A stretch of DNA of 56,997 nt from contig NZ_AORV01000030.1 of the NCBI RefSeq assembly GCF_000350485.1, positions 1-56,997 of the forward strand, in the 5' to 3' direction. A model generated the notes under the pieces. The model worked only from the letters and a program-made list of their open reading frames with translations, was not told where the DNA came from and ran no database searches. Below, piece by piece: positions 8,271 through 18,078 of the stretch (within the stretch, counting starts at the first letter, position 1; the number at the start of each line of letters is the position of its first letter). Source of the stretch: Ruminiclostridium cellobioparum subsp. termitidis CT1112. GTDB lineage: Bacteria > Bacillota > Clostridia > Acetivibrionales > DSM-1351. A program made the translations under genes and the position numbers.

Positions 8271-8350
8271 GTCGTACTCAACATTAAGAGACCCTCCATT
8301 CGATATAAATTTTTTGAATCTTGTAGAAACAGCAATTATATGTTATTTCA

Positions 8351-8396
8351 AACAAAAAACACCAATTAAGCTGAATCAATCAACCAACCGGTGTTT
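8351..8396 (-). terminator. Intrinsic terminator of trhP
   Basis: AAACACC (8357-8363) pairs with GGTGTTT (8390-8396), extended by wobble pairs, and is followed on the minus strand by a run of T residues. It lies 53 bp after the trhP stop. No other gene feature was recognised between it and the crRNA-like unit. Confidence 0.75.
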
Positions 8397-8448
8397 CATA
8401 TAATAAATGCTATTAATAATATAGTAAAATTACAATATCCTAATTACC

Positions 8449-9669
8449 TCACTTTCTCCTCAAAATCGTATACGGTATAACCTCCTGCTTCACAGGCATG
8501 TATACAATCATCTGTGCATGGGGAGCTGTCCTTATGCTCTCTCCTTCATCGTTTTTCATAGCTTCTATAGTCTGTACAAAATAATCCTTTTCGGGGACCA
8601 CAACCTCGATCTCTTCCCCCACGATCATCCTGTTCCTTTGTTCGATTTTGGCAATTCCGGTCTCCCTGTCATATTCCAGGACCATTCCCACAAAGTCATA
8701 ATCCCTGATATATGAACTGGTATTGTATATCTGGTCCTCTCCTGTGGTCTTGTTGAAATAGAAGCCGGTGGTATACTCCCTGTGGCTTGCTTTTGACAGC
8801 TCCGCCAGCCATTCGGGATCATACCTGTAATTTTCCGGATCGGACATATAGGCATCTATTGCCTTTCTGTAGGCACTTACGACAGTGGCAACATAGAAAG
8901 AGCTTTTCATCCTTCCTTCTATTTTTAAACTGAATATGCCCGATTCTATCAACTCCGGAATATGTTCAATCATGCATAAATCCTTTGAATTGAATATATA
9001 GGTCCCTCTTTCATCCTCATATACGGGATAATATTCACCCGGACGCTTTTCTTCAACCAGCTGGTACTTCCAGCGGCACGGGTGCGAGCATGCCCCCTTG
9101 TTGGAGTCCCTGCCGGTCATGTAGTTGCTGAGCAGGCAGCGCCCCGAATAGGATATGCACATGGCACCATGTATAAAGGCCTCGATATCCAGATCTTTTG
9201 GAGTCATTGCAGCCATTTCCCTTATCTCATCAAAGGACAGTTCTCTTGCGACAACTATTCTTTTTGCCCCCAAATCATACCAGAATTTGGCGCTCATATA
9301 ATTTGTATTATTAGCCTGTGTACTGATGTGTACTTCCATATCTGGTGCAGTGCTACGCACAATATTAAAAATTCCGGGGTCGGATACAATTACCGCATCA
9401 ACGCCAAGCTCATCCAGTTGTTTTATATATTCCGGCAATCCCACCAGATCTTGATTGTGGGGGATTATATTTACAGTGACATAAACCTTGCAGTTTCTTT
9501 CGTGGGCAAAGTCAAGCCCCTCCCTCATATCCTCAAGGGAAAAATTGTCGGCCGATGCCCTGAGACCAAACCTTTGCCCTCCGATGTAAACGGCATCGGC
9601 ACCGTATAATATTGCCATTTTGAGTTTTTCCAAATTCCCAGCAGGAGCTAACAGCTCAACCTTTTTCAT
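8449..9669 (-). CDS. trhP: U32-family tRNA hydroxylation protein TrhP
   Basis: Members of this family (TrhP; B. subtilis YrrN/YrrO) form 5-hydroxyuridine at the wobble position of tRNAs. The 406-aa protein starts LLAPAGNLEKLKMAILYGAD, typical of U32, and carries the signature HGAMCISYSGRC (residues 167-178). C171, C178, C194 and C198 are the likely Fe-S ligands. Its start overlaps trmR by 4 bp, and TrmR methylates the product, so the two act in sequence. Older annotation as a collagenase-like peptidase is probably misleading. Confidence 0.88.
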   Translation of the reverse strand: MKKVELLAPAGNLEKLKMAILYGADAVYIGGQRFGLRASADNFSLEDMREGLDFAHERNCKVYVTVNIIPHNQDLVGLPEYIKQLDELGVDAVIVSDPGIFNIVRSTAPDMEVHISTQANNTNYMSAKFWYDLGAKRIVVARELSFDEIREMAAMTPKDLDIEAFIHGAMCISYSGRCLLSNYMTGRDSNKGACSHPCRWKYQLVEEKRPGEYYPVYEDERGTYIFNSKDLCMIEHIPELIESGIFSLKIEGRMKSSFYVATVVSAYRKAIDAYMSDPENYRYDPEWLAELSKASHREYTTGFYFNKTTGEDQIYNTSSYIRDYDFVGMVLEYDRETGIAKIEQRNRMIVGEEIEVVVPEKDYFVQTIEAMKNDEGESIRTAPHAQMIVYMPVKQEVIPYTILRRK

Positions 9670-10331
9670 GCTTCCTCCGATATTTGTTCCATATTTTTCT
9701 TATAGCTCAGCGCAACACCATCTCCAATTGGGATTATTCCGGTTTCAAAGCTTTCATCCAGACAGAGTTTTTTCAGGAAGCTCCTCATACGTGTCACAAT
9801 TGTTTTTTTGCGTCTGACAACCAATTCATCCGTGGCTATCATACCCTTGTAAAGCACATTGTCCGATACCAGCAGTCCCCCTGGAACAAGCATCCTCTTG
9901 CTTTGCTCAAGGAATTCGCTGTACTGACCCTTGGCAGCATCCAAAAATATCATATCGTACTGCTTGTCCAGACAGCCCAGCACTTCCATGGCATCTCCGG
10001 CAATAACATTGATAGTATCCTGAAGGCCTGCGGATTTTATGTTTTTTCTGGCAAGCTCAATCATCAAGTCATTTCTTTCAATGGTATCAATAATTCCGCC
10101 CGGTTTAAGAAAACCTGAAAACAGTATTGAGGAGTAGCCTATGGCCGTGCCCACCTCAAGGATTCTTCCCGGGCGGTTCATGTTCCCAAGCACCTTCATC
10201 ATGGCAGCCACTTCAGGCTGTATGATAGGGACATGATTTTCGGCCGCATACTCCTCAAGTTCTGCCAGCAGCCCTGAATTAGGTTTAATTGTTGCTCTGA
10301 TGTAATCATTTATATATTCATAGTTTATCAT
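9666..10331 (-). CDS. trmR: tRNA 5-hydroxyuridine methyltransferase TrmR
   Basis: This 221-aa class I SAM-dependent O-methyltransferase resembles B. subtilis YrrM/TrmR, which converts ho5U34 to mo5U34 in tRNA. The SAM motif ILEVGTAIGYSSI lies near residues 58-70; DTIERNDL and MIFLDAAKGQY follow, with the metal-binding Asp of the family. The neighbourhood (mltG, trmR, trhP) is the same as in Bacillus, which supports the tRNA role over a generic caffeoyl-CoA methyltransferase assignment. Confidence 0.85.
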   Translation of the reverse strand: MINYEYINDYIRATIKPNSGLLAELEEYAAENHVPIIQPEVAAMMKVLGNMNRPGRILEVGTAIGYSSILFSGFLKPGGIIDTIERNDLMIELARKNIKSAGLQDTINVIAGDAMEVLGCLDKQYDMIFLDAAKGQYSEFLEQSKRMLVPGGLLVSDNVLYKGMIATDELVVRRKKTIVTRMRSFLKKLCLDESFETGIIPIGDGVALSYKKNMEQISEEA

Positions 10332-10368
10332 GTCTACTGTCCTTTTTGTCCCGTTAAGTCTTGACCAT

Positions 10369-10400
10369 AAAACTGGGGTGGCTCAGCCACCCCAGTTTTT
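10369..10400. terminator. Strong hairpin between mltG and trmR
   Basis: AAAACTGGGGTGGC (10369-10382) pairs perfectly with GCCACCCCAGTTTT (10386-10399) around a TCA loop. It overlaps the mltG stop codon. The T-run is short on the minus strand, so it may attenuate rather than fully stop readthrough into trmR-trhP. Confidence 0.8.
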
Positions 10401-11679
10401 ATTTTGTCAAGCCATATTCCTTCATGGCTTTTAAATGTTCAGCATAAGTCTTTGTAAACTTGGTTGTCCCATCCCCTTTTGCGATGAAGAACATATAATC
10501 AGTGTCTTCATCGGGATACAAAGCCGCATTTATGGAATCCATACCCGGAGAGCAAATCGGTCCGGGCGGCAGCCCGGGATGAATATAGGTATTGTAAGGA
10601 TTATCAATGGTAGTATCCTCATATGTCAGCTTTTCATGTACTTTTCCTTCGGTATTCAGGAAAATATACTGTATGGTTGCACATGACTGTAATTTTCTGA
10701 GATTTTGATCCTTGCTTTGCAAACGCTTGTGGAATACAGCCGACACCAGCCTTCTGTCGTTGCTGCTGCTCGCTTCTCTTTCCACTATTGATGCAAGAGT
10801 AATTATTTCATCCATTGACATGCCAAGCTCCTTGGCCCGCTTATAATGCTCTTTTGTAAGTTTATTATTGAAATTCTGAAGCATTACCGATATAATGGTT
10901 TTTTCATTGGCATTCATAGCAAACTCATATGTATCGGGGAATAAATAACCCTCCAGCATAAACTGCCGGTTATTTACACTGCTTATCTGCTTAACAAAAT
11001 CGAAGTCATATTTCTCATATTTCATAGCTGAATCAAATTTGTCCTCTATTGCAAGCCCTTTTTTAACAAAGGTCTGAACAATCTGTTTGTAAGTCAGGCC
11101 CTCAGGAATTGTAATCTTGACACTTTCGGGCTTGCTTATAAGGATGTTCATTATTGTGTCCAATTCAAGACCCTTTGTCAATACATGCGTACCTGCCTGG
11201 TATCTGCCGTCATAGCCATTCAGCTTTGAAACCAGTTTGAATATCTGAGGCTTGTTTATAATTCCCTCTCCGCCAAGTATTTCAGCGATGTCATTGGTAT
11301 CTGAGCCCATAGGTATGTCAACAAGTACAGCACCCTTGGAATCGGCCGGAATTTTTAAGGCTTCCTTCACCACATCGTCCTTGGAAGATTCCACCGTACT
11401 TTTGTAGGAATAAATTGCTCCCACCGAAAAAATAAACAGAAATACCAGTATGCTGGCAAGTACAAATGCAAGCCGCTTAAGACCTGCACAGATAACAAAT
11501 ATTCCGAAGAACATCATCACAAGCCCAAGTACGGTAAGAAAAGCGTTAAGCGCTCCGTAATGGGCATCATAACCTTTAAGTATGGTTCTGACATAGTTCA
11601 TGATATTGGGAACAGATAAAAATATTCCTATGATTATTGATAAAATGCCAAGTCCTGCAACTTTCAATTTTCTACTCAT
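10399..11679 (-). CDS. mltG: Endolytic murein transglycosylase MltG
   Basis: MltG cuts nascent peptidoglycan strands at the membrane and sets glycan length. The 426-aa protein has two or three N-terminal membrane helices (residues about 8-110), more than the usual single anchor, then a LysM-like segment (IPEGLTYKQIVQTF) and the YceG domain with the catalytic Glu in LASIVEREASS (about residue 300). The C-terminal YNTYIHPGLPPGPICSPG segment is diagnostic. The start is an ATG 10 nt after GGAG. Confidence 0.93.
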   Translation of the reverse strand: MSRKLKVAGLGILSIIIGIFLSVPNIMNYVRTILKGYDAHYGALNAFLTVLGLVMMFFGIFVICAGLKRLAFVLASILVFLFIFSVGAIYSYKSTVESSKDDVVKEALKIPADSKGAVLVDIPMGSDTNDIAEILGGEGIINKPQIFKLVSKLNGYDGRYQAGTHVLTKGLELDTIMNILISKPESVKITIPEGLTYKQIVQTFVKKGLAIEDKFDSAMKYEKYDFDFVKQISSVNNRQFMLEGYLFPDTYEFAMNANEKTIISVMLQNFNNKLTKEHYKRAKELGMSMDEIITLASIVEREASSSNDRRLVSAVFHKRLQSKDQNLRKLQSCATIQYIFLNTEGKVHEKLTYEDTTIDNPYNTYIHPGLPPGPICSPGMDSINAALYPDEDTDYMFFIAKGDGTTKFTKTYAEHLKAMKEYGLTK

Positions 11680-11853
11680 TAATACGTGACTCCATTCTAA
11701 TGATCAAAAAGACATAATGCACCTTTGTACGGTACATCTATAATAAATACTATAATATTTTTTTTTGTATTTGTCCACAATTAGTGGTTTACAGGAAATT
11801 ATACTTTCCTTTTCCGCCAAATGTCTGATCCCAAATTTATAAAGCCTGCAACT

Positions 11854-11894
11854 GAAAAATTACCGATGCAAGCTGACTGCTTTACATCGGTAAT
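11854..11894 (-). terminator. Intrinsic terminator of typA
   Basis: ATTACCGATG (11859-11868) pairs with CATCGGTAAT (11885-11894). On the minus strand it is followed by TTTTT. It lies directly after the typA stop. Confidence 0.88.
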
Positions 11895-11908
11895 CTCAAC
11901 TTTGGTAT

Positions 11909-13726
11909 TTATTTTTTGCTTCTGTCTTTTGCTCTCATTTCGGTATCAAGAATCCTCTTTCTCAAGCGGATATTCTTGGGTGTGATTTCAACCAGTTCGT
12001 CATCTGCAATAAATTCCAGTGCCTGTTCCAGGCTCAGAACTGTTGGAGGAGTCAACCGCAGCGCTTCATCCGAACCCGATGCCCTCATGTTTGTGACATG
12101 TTTCTTTTTGCAGACATTGACCACCAGGTCGTCATATCTTGCATTCTCTCCCACTATCATACCCTCGTAAACCTTAGTTCCCGGAGTTATGAACAGGGTT
12201 CCTCTTTCCTGGGCATTGAAGAGACCGTAGGTTACCGCTTCTCCGTCCTCCCACGCAACAAGTGAGCCCCTCTGCCTTGTGGCAATATCACCCTTAAAGG
12301 GCTCATAACCGTGGAATACGTGATTCATTATTCCATTTCCCTTTGTATCTGTCATAAGTTCCGATCTATAGCCGATCAGGCCCCTGGCCGGTATTTTGAA
12401 TTCCAGCCTCATATAACCCTGGTTGGCAGAAGTCATATTTACCATTTCAGATTTTCTTGTACCCAGCTTTTCCATAACAACGCCCATGTATTCCTCGGGT
12501 ACGTCAATCATCAGGTACTCGATAGGTTCCATTAAAACTCCGTCTTCTTCCTTATTTATGACCGTAGGCTTTGAGACGTTGAACTCATATCCCTGTCTTC
12601 TCATAGTTTCTATTAATATTGAAAGATGGAGTTCTCCTCTTCCTGAAACCTGGAAGGCGTCGGCAGAATCGGTTTCTTCAACCCTCAGGCTTACATTCGT
12701 TTCCAGTTCCTTAAAAAGTCTGTCCCTGACATGTCTTGATGTTACAAAAGTTCCTTCTCTTCCGGCAAACGGACTGTTATTTACACTGAAGGTCATGGAC
12801 AGGGTAGGTTCATCAATGGCGGTAAAAGGCAGCGGTTCAGGTGCTCCCACATCACAGATGGTATCACCTATGGTTACGTCTCCTACACCTGAAACTGCGA
12901 CAATATCACCTATTCTGGCCTCATTGGCTTCAATACGCTTAAGCCCTTCATAACAGTAGAGCTTGGTTATCCTGGCATTGAGGACCTGGCCTTCCTTTTT
13001 ACATATTATTGCCTGCTGTCCAAGCTTTATGGAACCTCTTTCCACTCTTCCTATGGCTATTCTTCCAACATATTCATCGTAGTCAATATTGGATACCAGC
13101 AGCTGAAGTGTTCCCGACTGATCACCCTTTGGTGCCGGAACCTTTTCAATGATCATATCAAATAAAGGTTTTAAATCAATCCGCTCCCCGCCCAGATCGC
13201 ATACTGCAAAACCTTCTCTTGAGGAGGCGAAAACCACCGGGAATTCAAGCTGATCGTCGTCGGCTCCCAATTCGATAAATAATTCGATTATTTCATCGAC
13301 TACTTCATCGGGTCTGGCTTCAGGTCTGTCAATCTTATTAACTACAACTATGGGCTTCAAATTAAGTGCAAGAGCCTTTTTCAAAACAAATCTGGTCTGG
13401 GGCATAGAACCTTCAAAAGCATCCACCAATAAAAGAACCCCGTCCACCATTTTGAGAACACGTTCAACTTCTCCGCCGAAATCGGCATGGCCGGGTGTAT
13501 CAACTATGTTGATCTTAATACCGTTGTAGTTGACAGCAGTATTTTTTGCAAGGATGGTAATACCCCTTTCCTTTTCAAGATCATTGGAGTCCATTACTCT
13601 TTCGGCTACAGCCTCATTCTCCCTGAATATACCGCTCTGTCTGAGCATGGCATCAACAAGTGTTGTCTTACCATGGTCAACGTGGGCTATTATTGCAATA
13701 TTTCTTATATCCTGTCTGATATCCAC
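11909..13726 (-). CDS. typA: Ribosome-associated GTPase TypA/BipA
   Basis: TypA is a translational GTPase of the EF-G family that acts on the ribosome in stress and assembly. The 605-aa length is standard. G1 AHVDHGKTT (about 14-22), G3 DTPGHADF and G4 NKIDR are intact, as are domain II and the C-terminal region with KGNGIMNHVFHGYEP. The start is GTG at 13726, with AGGAGA 6 nt upstream. It is monocistronic, with terminators on both sides. Confidence 0.96.
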   Translation of the reverse strand: MDIRQDIRNIAIIAHVDHGKTTLVDAMLRQSGIFRENEAVAERVMDSNDLEKERGITILAKNTAVNYNGIKINIVDTPGHADFGGEVERVLKMVDGVLLLVDAFEGSMPQTRFVLKKALALNLKPIVVVNKIDRPEARPDEVVDEIIELFIELGADDDQLEFPVVFASSREGFAVCDLGGERIDLKPLFDMIIEKVPAPKGDQSGTLQLLVSNIDYDEYVGRIAIGRVERGSIKLGQQAIICKKEGQVLNARITKLYCYEGLKRIEANEARIGDIVAVSGVGDVTIGDTICDVGAPEPLPFTAIDEPTLSMTFSVNNSPFAGREGTFVTSRHVRDRLFKELETNVSLRVEETDSADAFQVSGRGELHLSILIETMRRQGYEFNVSKPTVINKEEDGVLMEPIEYLMIDVPEEYMGVVMEKLGTRKSEMVNMTSANQGYMRLEFKIPARGLIGYRSELMTDTKGNGIMNHVFHGYEPFKGDIATRQRGSLVAWEDGEAVTYGLFNAQERGTLFITPGTKVYEGMIVGENARYDDLVVNVCKKKHVTNMRASGSDEALRLTPPTVLSLEQALEFIADDELVEITPKNIRLRKRILDTEMRAKDRSKK

Positions 13727-13847
13727 AAAAATTCTCCTTCATAAGCTTTAGCTTTTAAAATAATTAAATATATAAATATCCAAATAGAAAGTAACCAAAA
13801 ATTGTTTCAATCATATTGTCCAATCTATTCAGTATAATTTCATTACG

Positions 13848-13927
13848 AAAAAACCCCTAATAATTTTAATTTAATGAGTCCAAAATGTCAATCGTACATA
13901 TTTAACGGAATTTCAAGTTATTAGGGG
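13848..13927 (-). terminator. Long-loop terminator of mutS2
   Basis: CCCCTAATAA (13854-13863) pairs with TTATTAGGGG (13918-13927) across a 54-nt AT-rich loop, and a run of T residues follows on the minus strand. The long loop is unusual for an intrinsic terminator but the stem and T-tract are clear. Confidence 0.65.
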
Positions 13928-13954
13928 CATTTTATAAAGCATAATGAATACCCG

Positions 13955-16333
13955 TTATTTTATTTCGACCACGGTAACACCGCTTTCTCCTTCACCCAGT
14001 TTTCCCAATCTGAAGCTTTTTATATGCGGATTATGCTTCAAATGCTGCTGCAGTCCGGCTCTCAATGCTCCGGTACCTTTTCCGTGAATCAGTGTGACTT
14101 CTCCCAGGCCTGCTATGCTCGCATCGTCAAGATACTTGTCAACCACGTCTATGGCCTCATCCAGCAGCATTCCGCGCAAATCGATTTCGGAGGACATATC
14201 CCTGGCCTTTGAAACACCTATCCTGCCCATGCCCGTTCTTTGAAGCTGCTGTTTCTGTTCATCCACCAGCTTCAGATTGGATATATGGACATTCAGCTTT
14301 ATTATCCCGGCCTGCACCTGGCACTCTCCGTTTTTGTCAGGTGTTGAGATCACTGTTCCCCTTTGGTTTAAATTAACTATCAGCACCGAATCTCCGGGTT
14401 TTAGATTCTTGGGCGGCTTGACCAGACCCTTTTTAGGCATGATGGATTCTACAAGGGAATCATCCAGACTGCTGATACTCTTGTTCAGTTTTTGGCGGAG
14501 CTCTTCGGTTTGTCTTCTGACCTCGGCCTCCTCCTGCTCTCTTGCCAGCCTTTTCATTTCGGATACAAGCTCCTCGGCCTGCCGCTTTGAGTCCATAAGA
14601 ATACGTCTGGCCTCTTCCTTTGCCTTGCGGAGCTCATTCTCCTTCTGTGCCGCCAGCCTGCTTTTCTGCTCCTCCAGGTCCTTCTTAAGCCTTTCGGCCT
14701 CAAGCCTGTAGCTCTCAGCCCTCATTTTTTCCCTTTCGGCTTCACTGCGGTTCTTTTCTATGCTTAACAAAATATCTTCAAAGTGGATGTCCTCCTGGGA
14801 GAGGAATTCCTTTGACCTCTCGATGATATCATCGGTCAGTCCCAGCCTTTTTGATATGGCAAAAGCATTGCTTTTGCCGGGAACCCCAATCAGCAGCTTA
14901 TAGGTGGGTCTCAAGGTTTCAACATCAAATTCGCAGGAGGCATTTTCAACACCCTCGGTTGAAATGGCATAGACCTTCAATTCGGCGTAGTGTGTTGTGG
15001 CAAGGGTAGTGGCTCCCATCTGATGGAGGCACTCCAGGATTGACATTGCAAGTGCGGCTCCTTCGGTGGGATCGGTTCCTGCGCCCAGCTCGTCAAACAT
15101 TACCAGCGACCTGCCGTTGACATTCTTGAGAATATCAACAATATTTTTCATATGGGAGGAGAAGGTGCTCAGGCTCTGCTCTATACTCTGCTCATCTCCG
15201 ATATCGGCATAAACCCTTTCGAATACGCTCATTTCCGTTCCTTCATTGGCAGGCACCAGCAGACCGCTTTGCATCATCAGTGTAAACAAGCCCACTGTTT
15301 TAAGTGATACGGTCTTGCCGCCGGTATTAGGGCCTGTTACAATAAGCGAGCTGAATTTATCCCCGATCCAGAAGTCTATGGGAACTACTGTTTTGGGATC
15401 AAGCAGAGGATGTCTTCCCTTTTTGATAATAATTTTTCCGGACTGGTTTATTCTTGGACAAATACAATCCAGATCAGTCGCAAGCTTTGCTTTTGCAAAA
15501 ATAAAATCCAGCCTTGCCATAATGCTCATATTGGCATTCAGCTGCGGCAATATCAATGAGGCATCCTGGGACAATTCCGCAAGGATTCTCTCGATCTCGG
15601 CCATTTCCTTTATTTTTAACTGCTTAATGGCATTATTCGCTTCTACCACACCCATCGGCTCAATAAACAGAGTGGCTCCGCTTGAGGAAGAGTCGTGCAC
15701 CAGACCCGGAATATCGTTCTTGTGCTCCTGCTTGACAGGAATGACGTATCTGTCCCCTCTCATTGTAACAACAGATTCCTGTATATACTTCTGGTATTTT
15801 GACGAACGGATCAGATCATTGAGCCTGTTCTTTATGGAAGCCTGCTGCTCCTTTATCTGCCGCCTGATGTTGTTGAGTGCGGGACTTGCATTATCCGCGA
15901 TTTCTTCTTCACTGATAATACACATATCTATTTTCTGTTCCAGCTTTTGATTTGATTCAATACATGAAATCAACTCATTGACAATGCTCTCCCTGCTTTC
16001 ATCAAGTTTGTCATTCACATAGCCCTTAAGCCTTCTCGCGGCCCGGAGTACTCCTCCGATTTTCAGCAGCTCACCCGGATTCAGTATGCCTCCCAGATCA
16101 AGTCTCTTCAAGCTGGCTCTGATGTCATGTATCCCTCCCAGGGGCGGTGAGCCGCGCCTTACAATGCAGACGACGCCGTCATTGGTTTCAGCCAGCATTT
16201 TTTCCACGGTATTGAAATCGGTCTGGGGTACAAGCTCTTCAACAAGTTCCCTTCCCAATTCGGAGGCAGTCAGGCCTTTTAATTTATCTATAATTTTTTC
16301 ATACTCCAGTACTCTTAGTGTTTTATCATTCAT
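13955..16333 (-). CDS. mutS2: Endonuclease / ribosome-rescue factor MutS2
   Basis: MutS2 is a MutS-like ATPase with a C-terminal Smr nuclease. It suppresses recombination or, as shown in Bacillus, splits collided ribosomes. The 792-aa protein has TGPNTGGKT (Walker A, about 335) and MFDELGAGTDPTEG (Walker B), a long charged coiled coil (about 515-630), a KOW-like segment, and the Smr domain with IDLRGMLLDEA and TLIHGKGTGAL at the end. The frame is intact. The acyl-CoA synthetase gene ends 45 bp upstream. Confidence 0.95.
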   Translation of the reverse strand: MNDKTLRVLEYEKIIDKLKGLTASELGRELVEELVPQTDFNTVEKMLAETNDGVVCIVRRGSPPLGGIHDIRASLKRLDLGGILNPGELLKIGGVLRAARRLKGYVNDKLDESRESIVNELISCIESNQKLEQKIDMCIISEEEIADNASPALNNIRRQIKEQQASIKNRLNDLIRSSKYQKYIQESVVTMRGDRYVIPVKQEHKNDIPGLVHDSSSSGATLFIEPMGVVEANNAIKQLKIKEMAEIERILAELSQDASLILPQLNANMSIMARLDFIFAKAKLATDLDCICPRINQSGKIIIKKGRHPLLDPKTVVPIDFWIGDKFSSLIVTGPNTGGKTVSLKTVGLFTLMMQSGLLVPANEGTEMSVFERVYADIGDEQSIEQSLSTFSSHMKNIVDILKNVNGRSLVMFDELGAGTDPTEGAALAMSILECLHQMGATTLATTHYAELKVYAISTEGVENASCEFDVETLRPTYKLLIGVPGKSNAFAISKRLGLTDDIIERSKEFLSQEDIHFEDILLSIEKNRSEAEREKMRAESYRLEAERLKKDLEEQKSRLAAQKENELRKAKEEARRILMDSKRQAEELVSEMKRLAREQEEAEVRRQTEELRQKLNKSISSLDDSLVESIMPKKGLVKPPKNLKPGDSVLIVNLNQRGTVISTPDKNGECQVQAGIIKLNVHISNLKLVDEQKQQLQRTGMGRIGVSKARDMSSEIDLRGMLLDEAIDVVDKYLDDASIAGLGEVTLIHGKGTGALRAGLQQHLKHNPHIKSFRLGKLGEGESGVTVVEIK

Positions 16334-16378
16334 AGTTAACTCTTACCTTTCCTGTACAGGAAACCGGCCCTCTTTTTC

Positions 16379-18058
16379 TTATGTAGACTCGAATTTCCTG
16401 TGATCATCGTGTCTGAGCTGTGCCCTTTTTATCTTCCCACTAATTGTTTTCGGCAATTCATCCACAAACTCAATTATTCTGGGATATTTATAAGGCGCAG
16501 TATTGTTCTTTACATAGTTTTGAATTTCCTTTTTCAATTGGTCGGTGGGCTCATAACCCTTTGCAAGTATAACGGTAGCCTTTACAACAGTTCCTCTTAC
16601 AGCATCGGGAGCGCCTGTTACCGCACACTCAACTACGGCAGGATGCTCTATTAATGCGCTCTCCACTTCAAAAGGACTGATCCTGTATCCCGAGGCCTTT
16701 ATAACATCGTCATTTCTGCCCACAAACCACAAAAAGCCGTGCTCATCCCTGTAAACCACATCACCTGTGTGATAGGTATCATCGTACCACACTTTCGCAG
16801 TTGCTTCGGGGTCCCTGTAGTAACCGCAGAAAAGTCCCGCAGGCTTGGCCGAATCGACTCCCCTGATAACCAGTTCACCCTCTTCGCCGGCCGGACAGGG
16901 ATTGTTGTTTTCATCCACAACATCAATATCATATGCAGGATTGGGCATTCCCATGGCACCGGGGTCCACCTTCAACCATTCATAATTGGCCACAATAACG
17001 GTGGTTTCAGTCTGTCCGAAACCGTTGAGTATTTCCAGGCCGGTAATTTTTTTGAATCTGTTGAAAATCTCCGGATTTAAAGGTTCCCCTGCAGTTGAAC
17101 AGTGAACCAGTGAAGATAGATTATATTTTGATATATCATTCTGCAGCATAAATCTGTATATGGTAGGCGGAGCACAAAAAGTCCTTATTTGATATTTCTC
17201 AATCCTCTCCAGAAGTTTGCAGGGATCAAACCTGTCCATATCATACAGAAACTGGACCGCTCCGCAGATCCATTGACCGAAGAGCTTACCCCAGGCAAAC
17301 TTCGCCCAGCCCGAATCGGCGACAGTCAGGTGCAGTCCCCTGTCCTGTACTCTCTGCCAATACCTTGCGGTAACAATATGTCCCATAGGATATGTAAAGT
17401 CATGCACTGCCATTTTAGGCATGCTGGTGGTGCCCGAGGTGAAATAAATAATCATCATATCCCTGTTGCAGGTATCGTATACCCCTTCGGGCCTTGTCCA
17501 GGTTTCCGGGGTATCCTTGATTTCATTGTCATAATCCAGCCAGTTCCCGTTCTTTCCCCCAACCATAATATATGTTTTCACAGTTGGCGATTCCATAGCG
17601 GCACTTTCAACATGTTCAACTATTTCCCCGTCGTTAAAGGCTACTATGGCCTTTACTCCTGCCGCGTTATTTCTGTATGCTATATCCTTTTTCATAAGCT
17701 GGTTTGTTGAAGGGATGAAAATTGCTCCGATCTTCATGGCAGCAAATGCAAAGAAGTAGAATTCATATCTTCTTCTCAATATGAACATAAGCTTATCTCC
17801 CTTGCAGACTCCCTTTGCCTTGAGGTAATTGGCTGTTTTATCAGACCAGTATTTCAAATCCCCGAAGGTAAAATATTTTTCACCGCCGTGGTCGTCACAC
17901 CAGACAAGCGCCGGCCTGTCAGGCTCGGAAACAGCATATTCATCTATTATGTCATAAGCAAAATTAAAATTGTCAGGTACTTTTAATTTGAAATTATTGC
18001 AAAAGTCTTCATAGGAACTGAATTCAGCCCTCTCAAGGTATCTAATATCCAGGCTCAT
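16379..18058 (-). CDS. AMP-forming acyl-CoA synthetase (acetyl/medium-chain type)
   Basis: This 559-aa member of the ANL superfamily activates a carboxylic acid as the acyl-AMP and transfers it to CoA. Visible motifs are the P-loop YFTSGTTSMPKM (about 208-220), GFGQTETT, YHTGDVVYRDEHGFLWFVGR and the C-terminal lysine motif PKTISGKIKRAQLR. The sequence resembles short- and medium-chain acyl-CoA ligases; the substrate cannot be read from it. A cupin-type regulator precedes it by 20 bp in the same orientation and probably responds to its substrate. The start has CGGAGG 7 nt upstream. Confidence 0.9.
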   Translation of the reverse strand: MSLDIRYLERAEFSSYEDFCNNFKLKVPDNFNFAYDIIDEYAVSEPDRPALVWCDDHGGEKYFTFGDLKYWSDKTANYLKAKGVCKGDKLMFILRRRYEFYFFAFAAMKIGAIFIPSTNQLMKKDIAYRNNAAGVKAIVAFNDGEIVEHVESAAMESPTVKTYIMVGGKNGNWLDYDNEIKDTPETWTRPEGVYDTCNRDMMIIYFTSGTTSMPKMAVHDFTYPMGHIVTARYWQRVQDRGLHLTVADSGWAKFAWGKLFGQWICGAVQFLYDMDRFDPCKLLERIEKYQIRTFCAPPTIYRFMLQNDISKYNLSSLVHCSTAGEPLNPEIFNRFKKITGLEILNGFGQTETTVIVANYEWLKVDPGAMGMPNPAYDIDVVDENNNPCPAGEEGELVIRGVDSAKPAGLFCGYYRDPEATAKVWYDDTYHTGDVVYRDEHGFLWFVGRNDDVIKASGYRISPFEVESALIEHPAVVECAVTGAPDAVRGTVVKATVILAKGYEPTDQLKKEIQNYVKNNTAPYKYPRIIEFVDELPKTISGKIKRAQLRHDDHRKFEST

Positions 18059-18078
18059 AGCTAACCTCCGGTAATTTT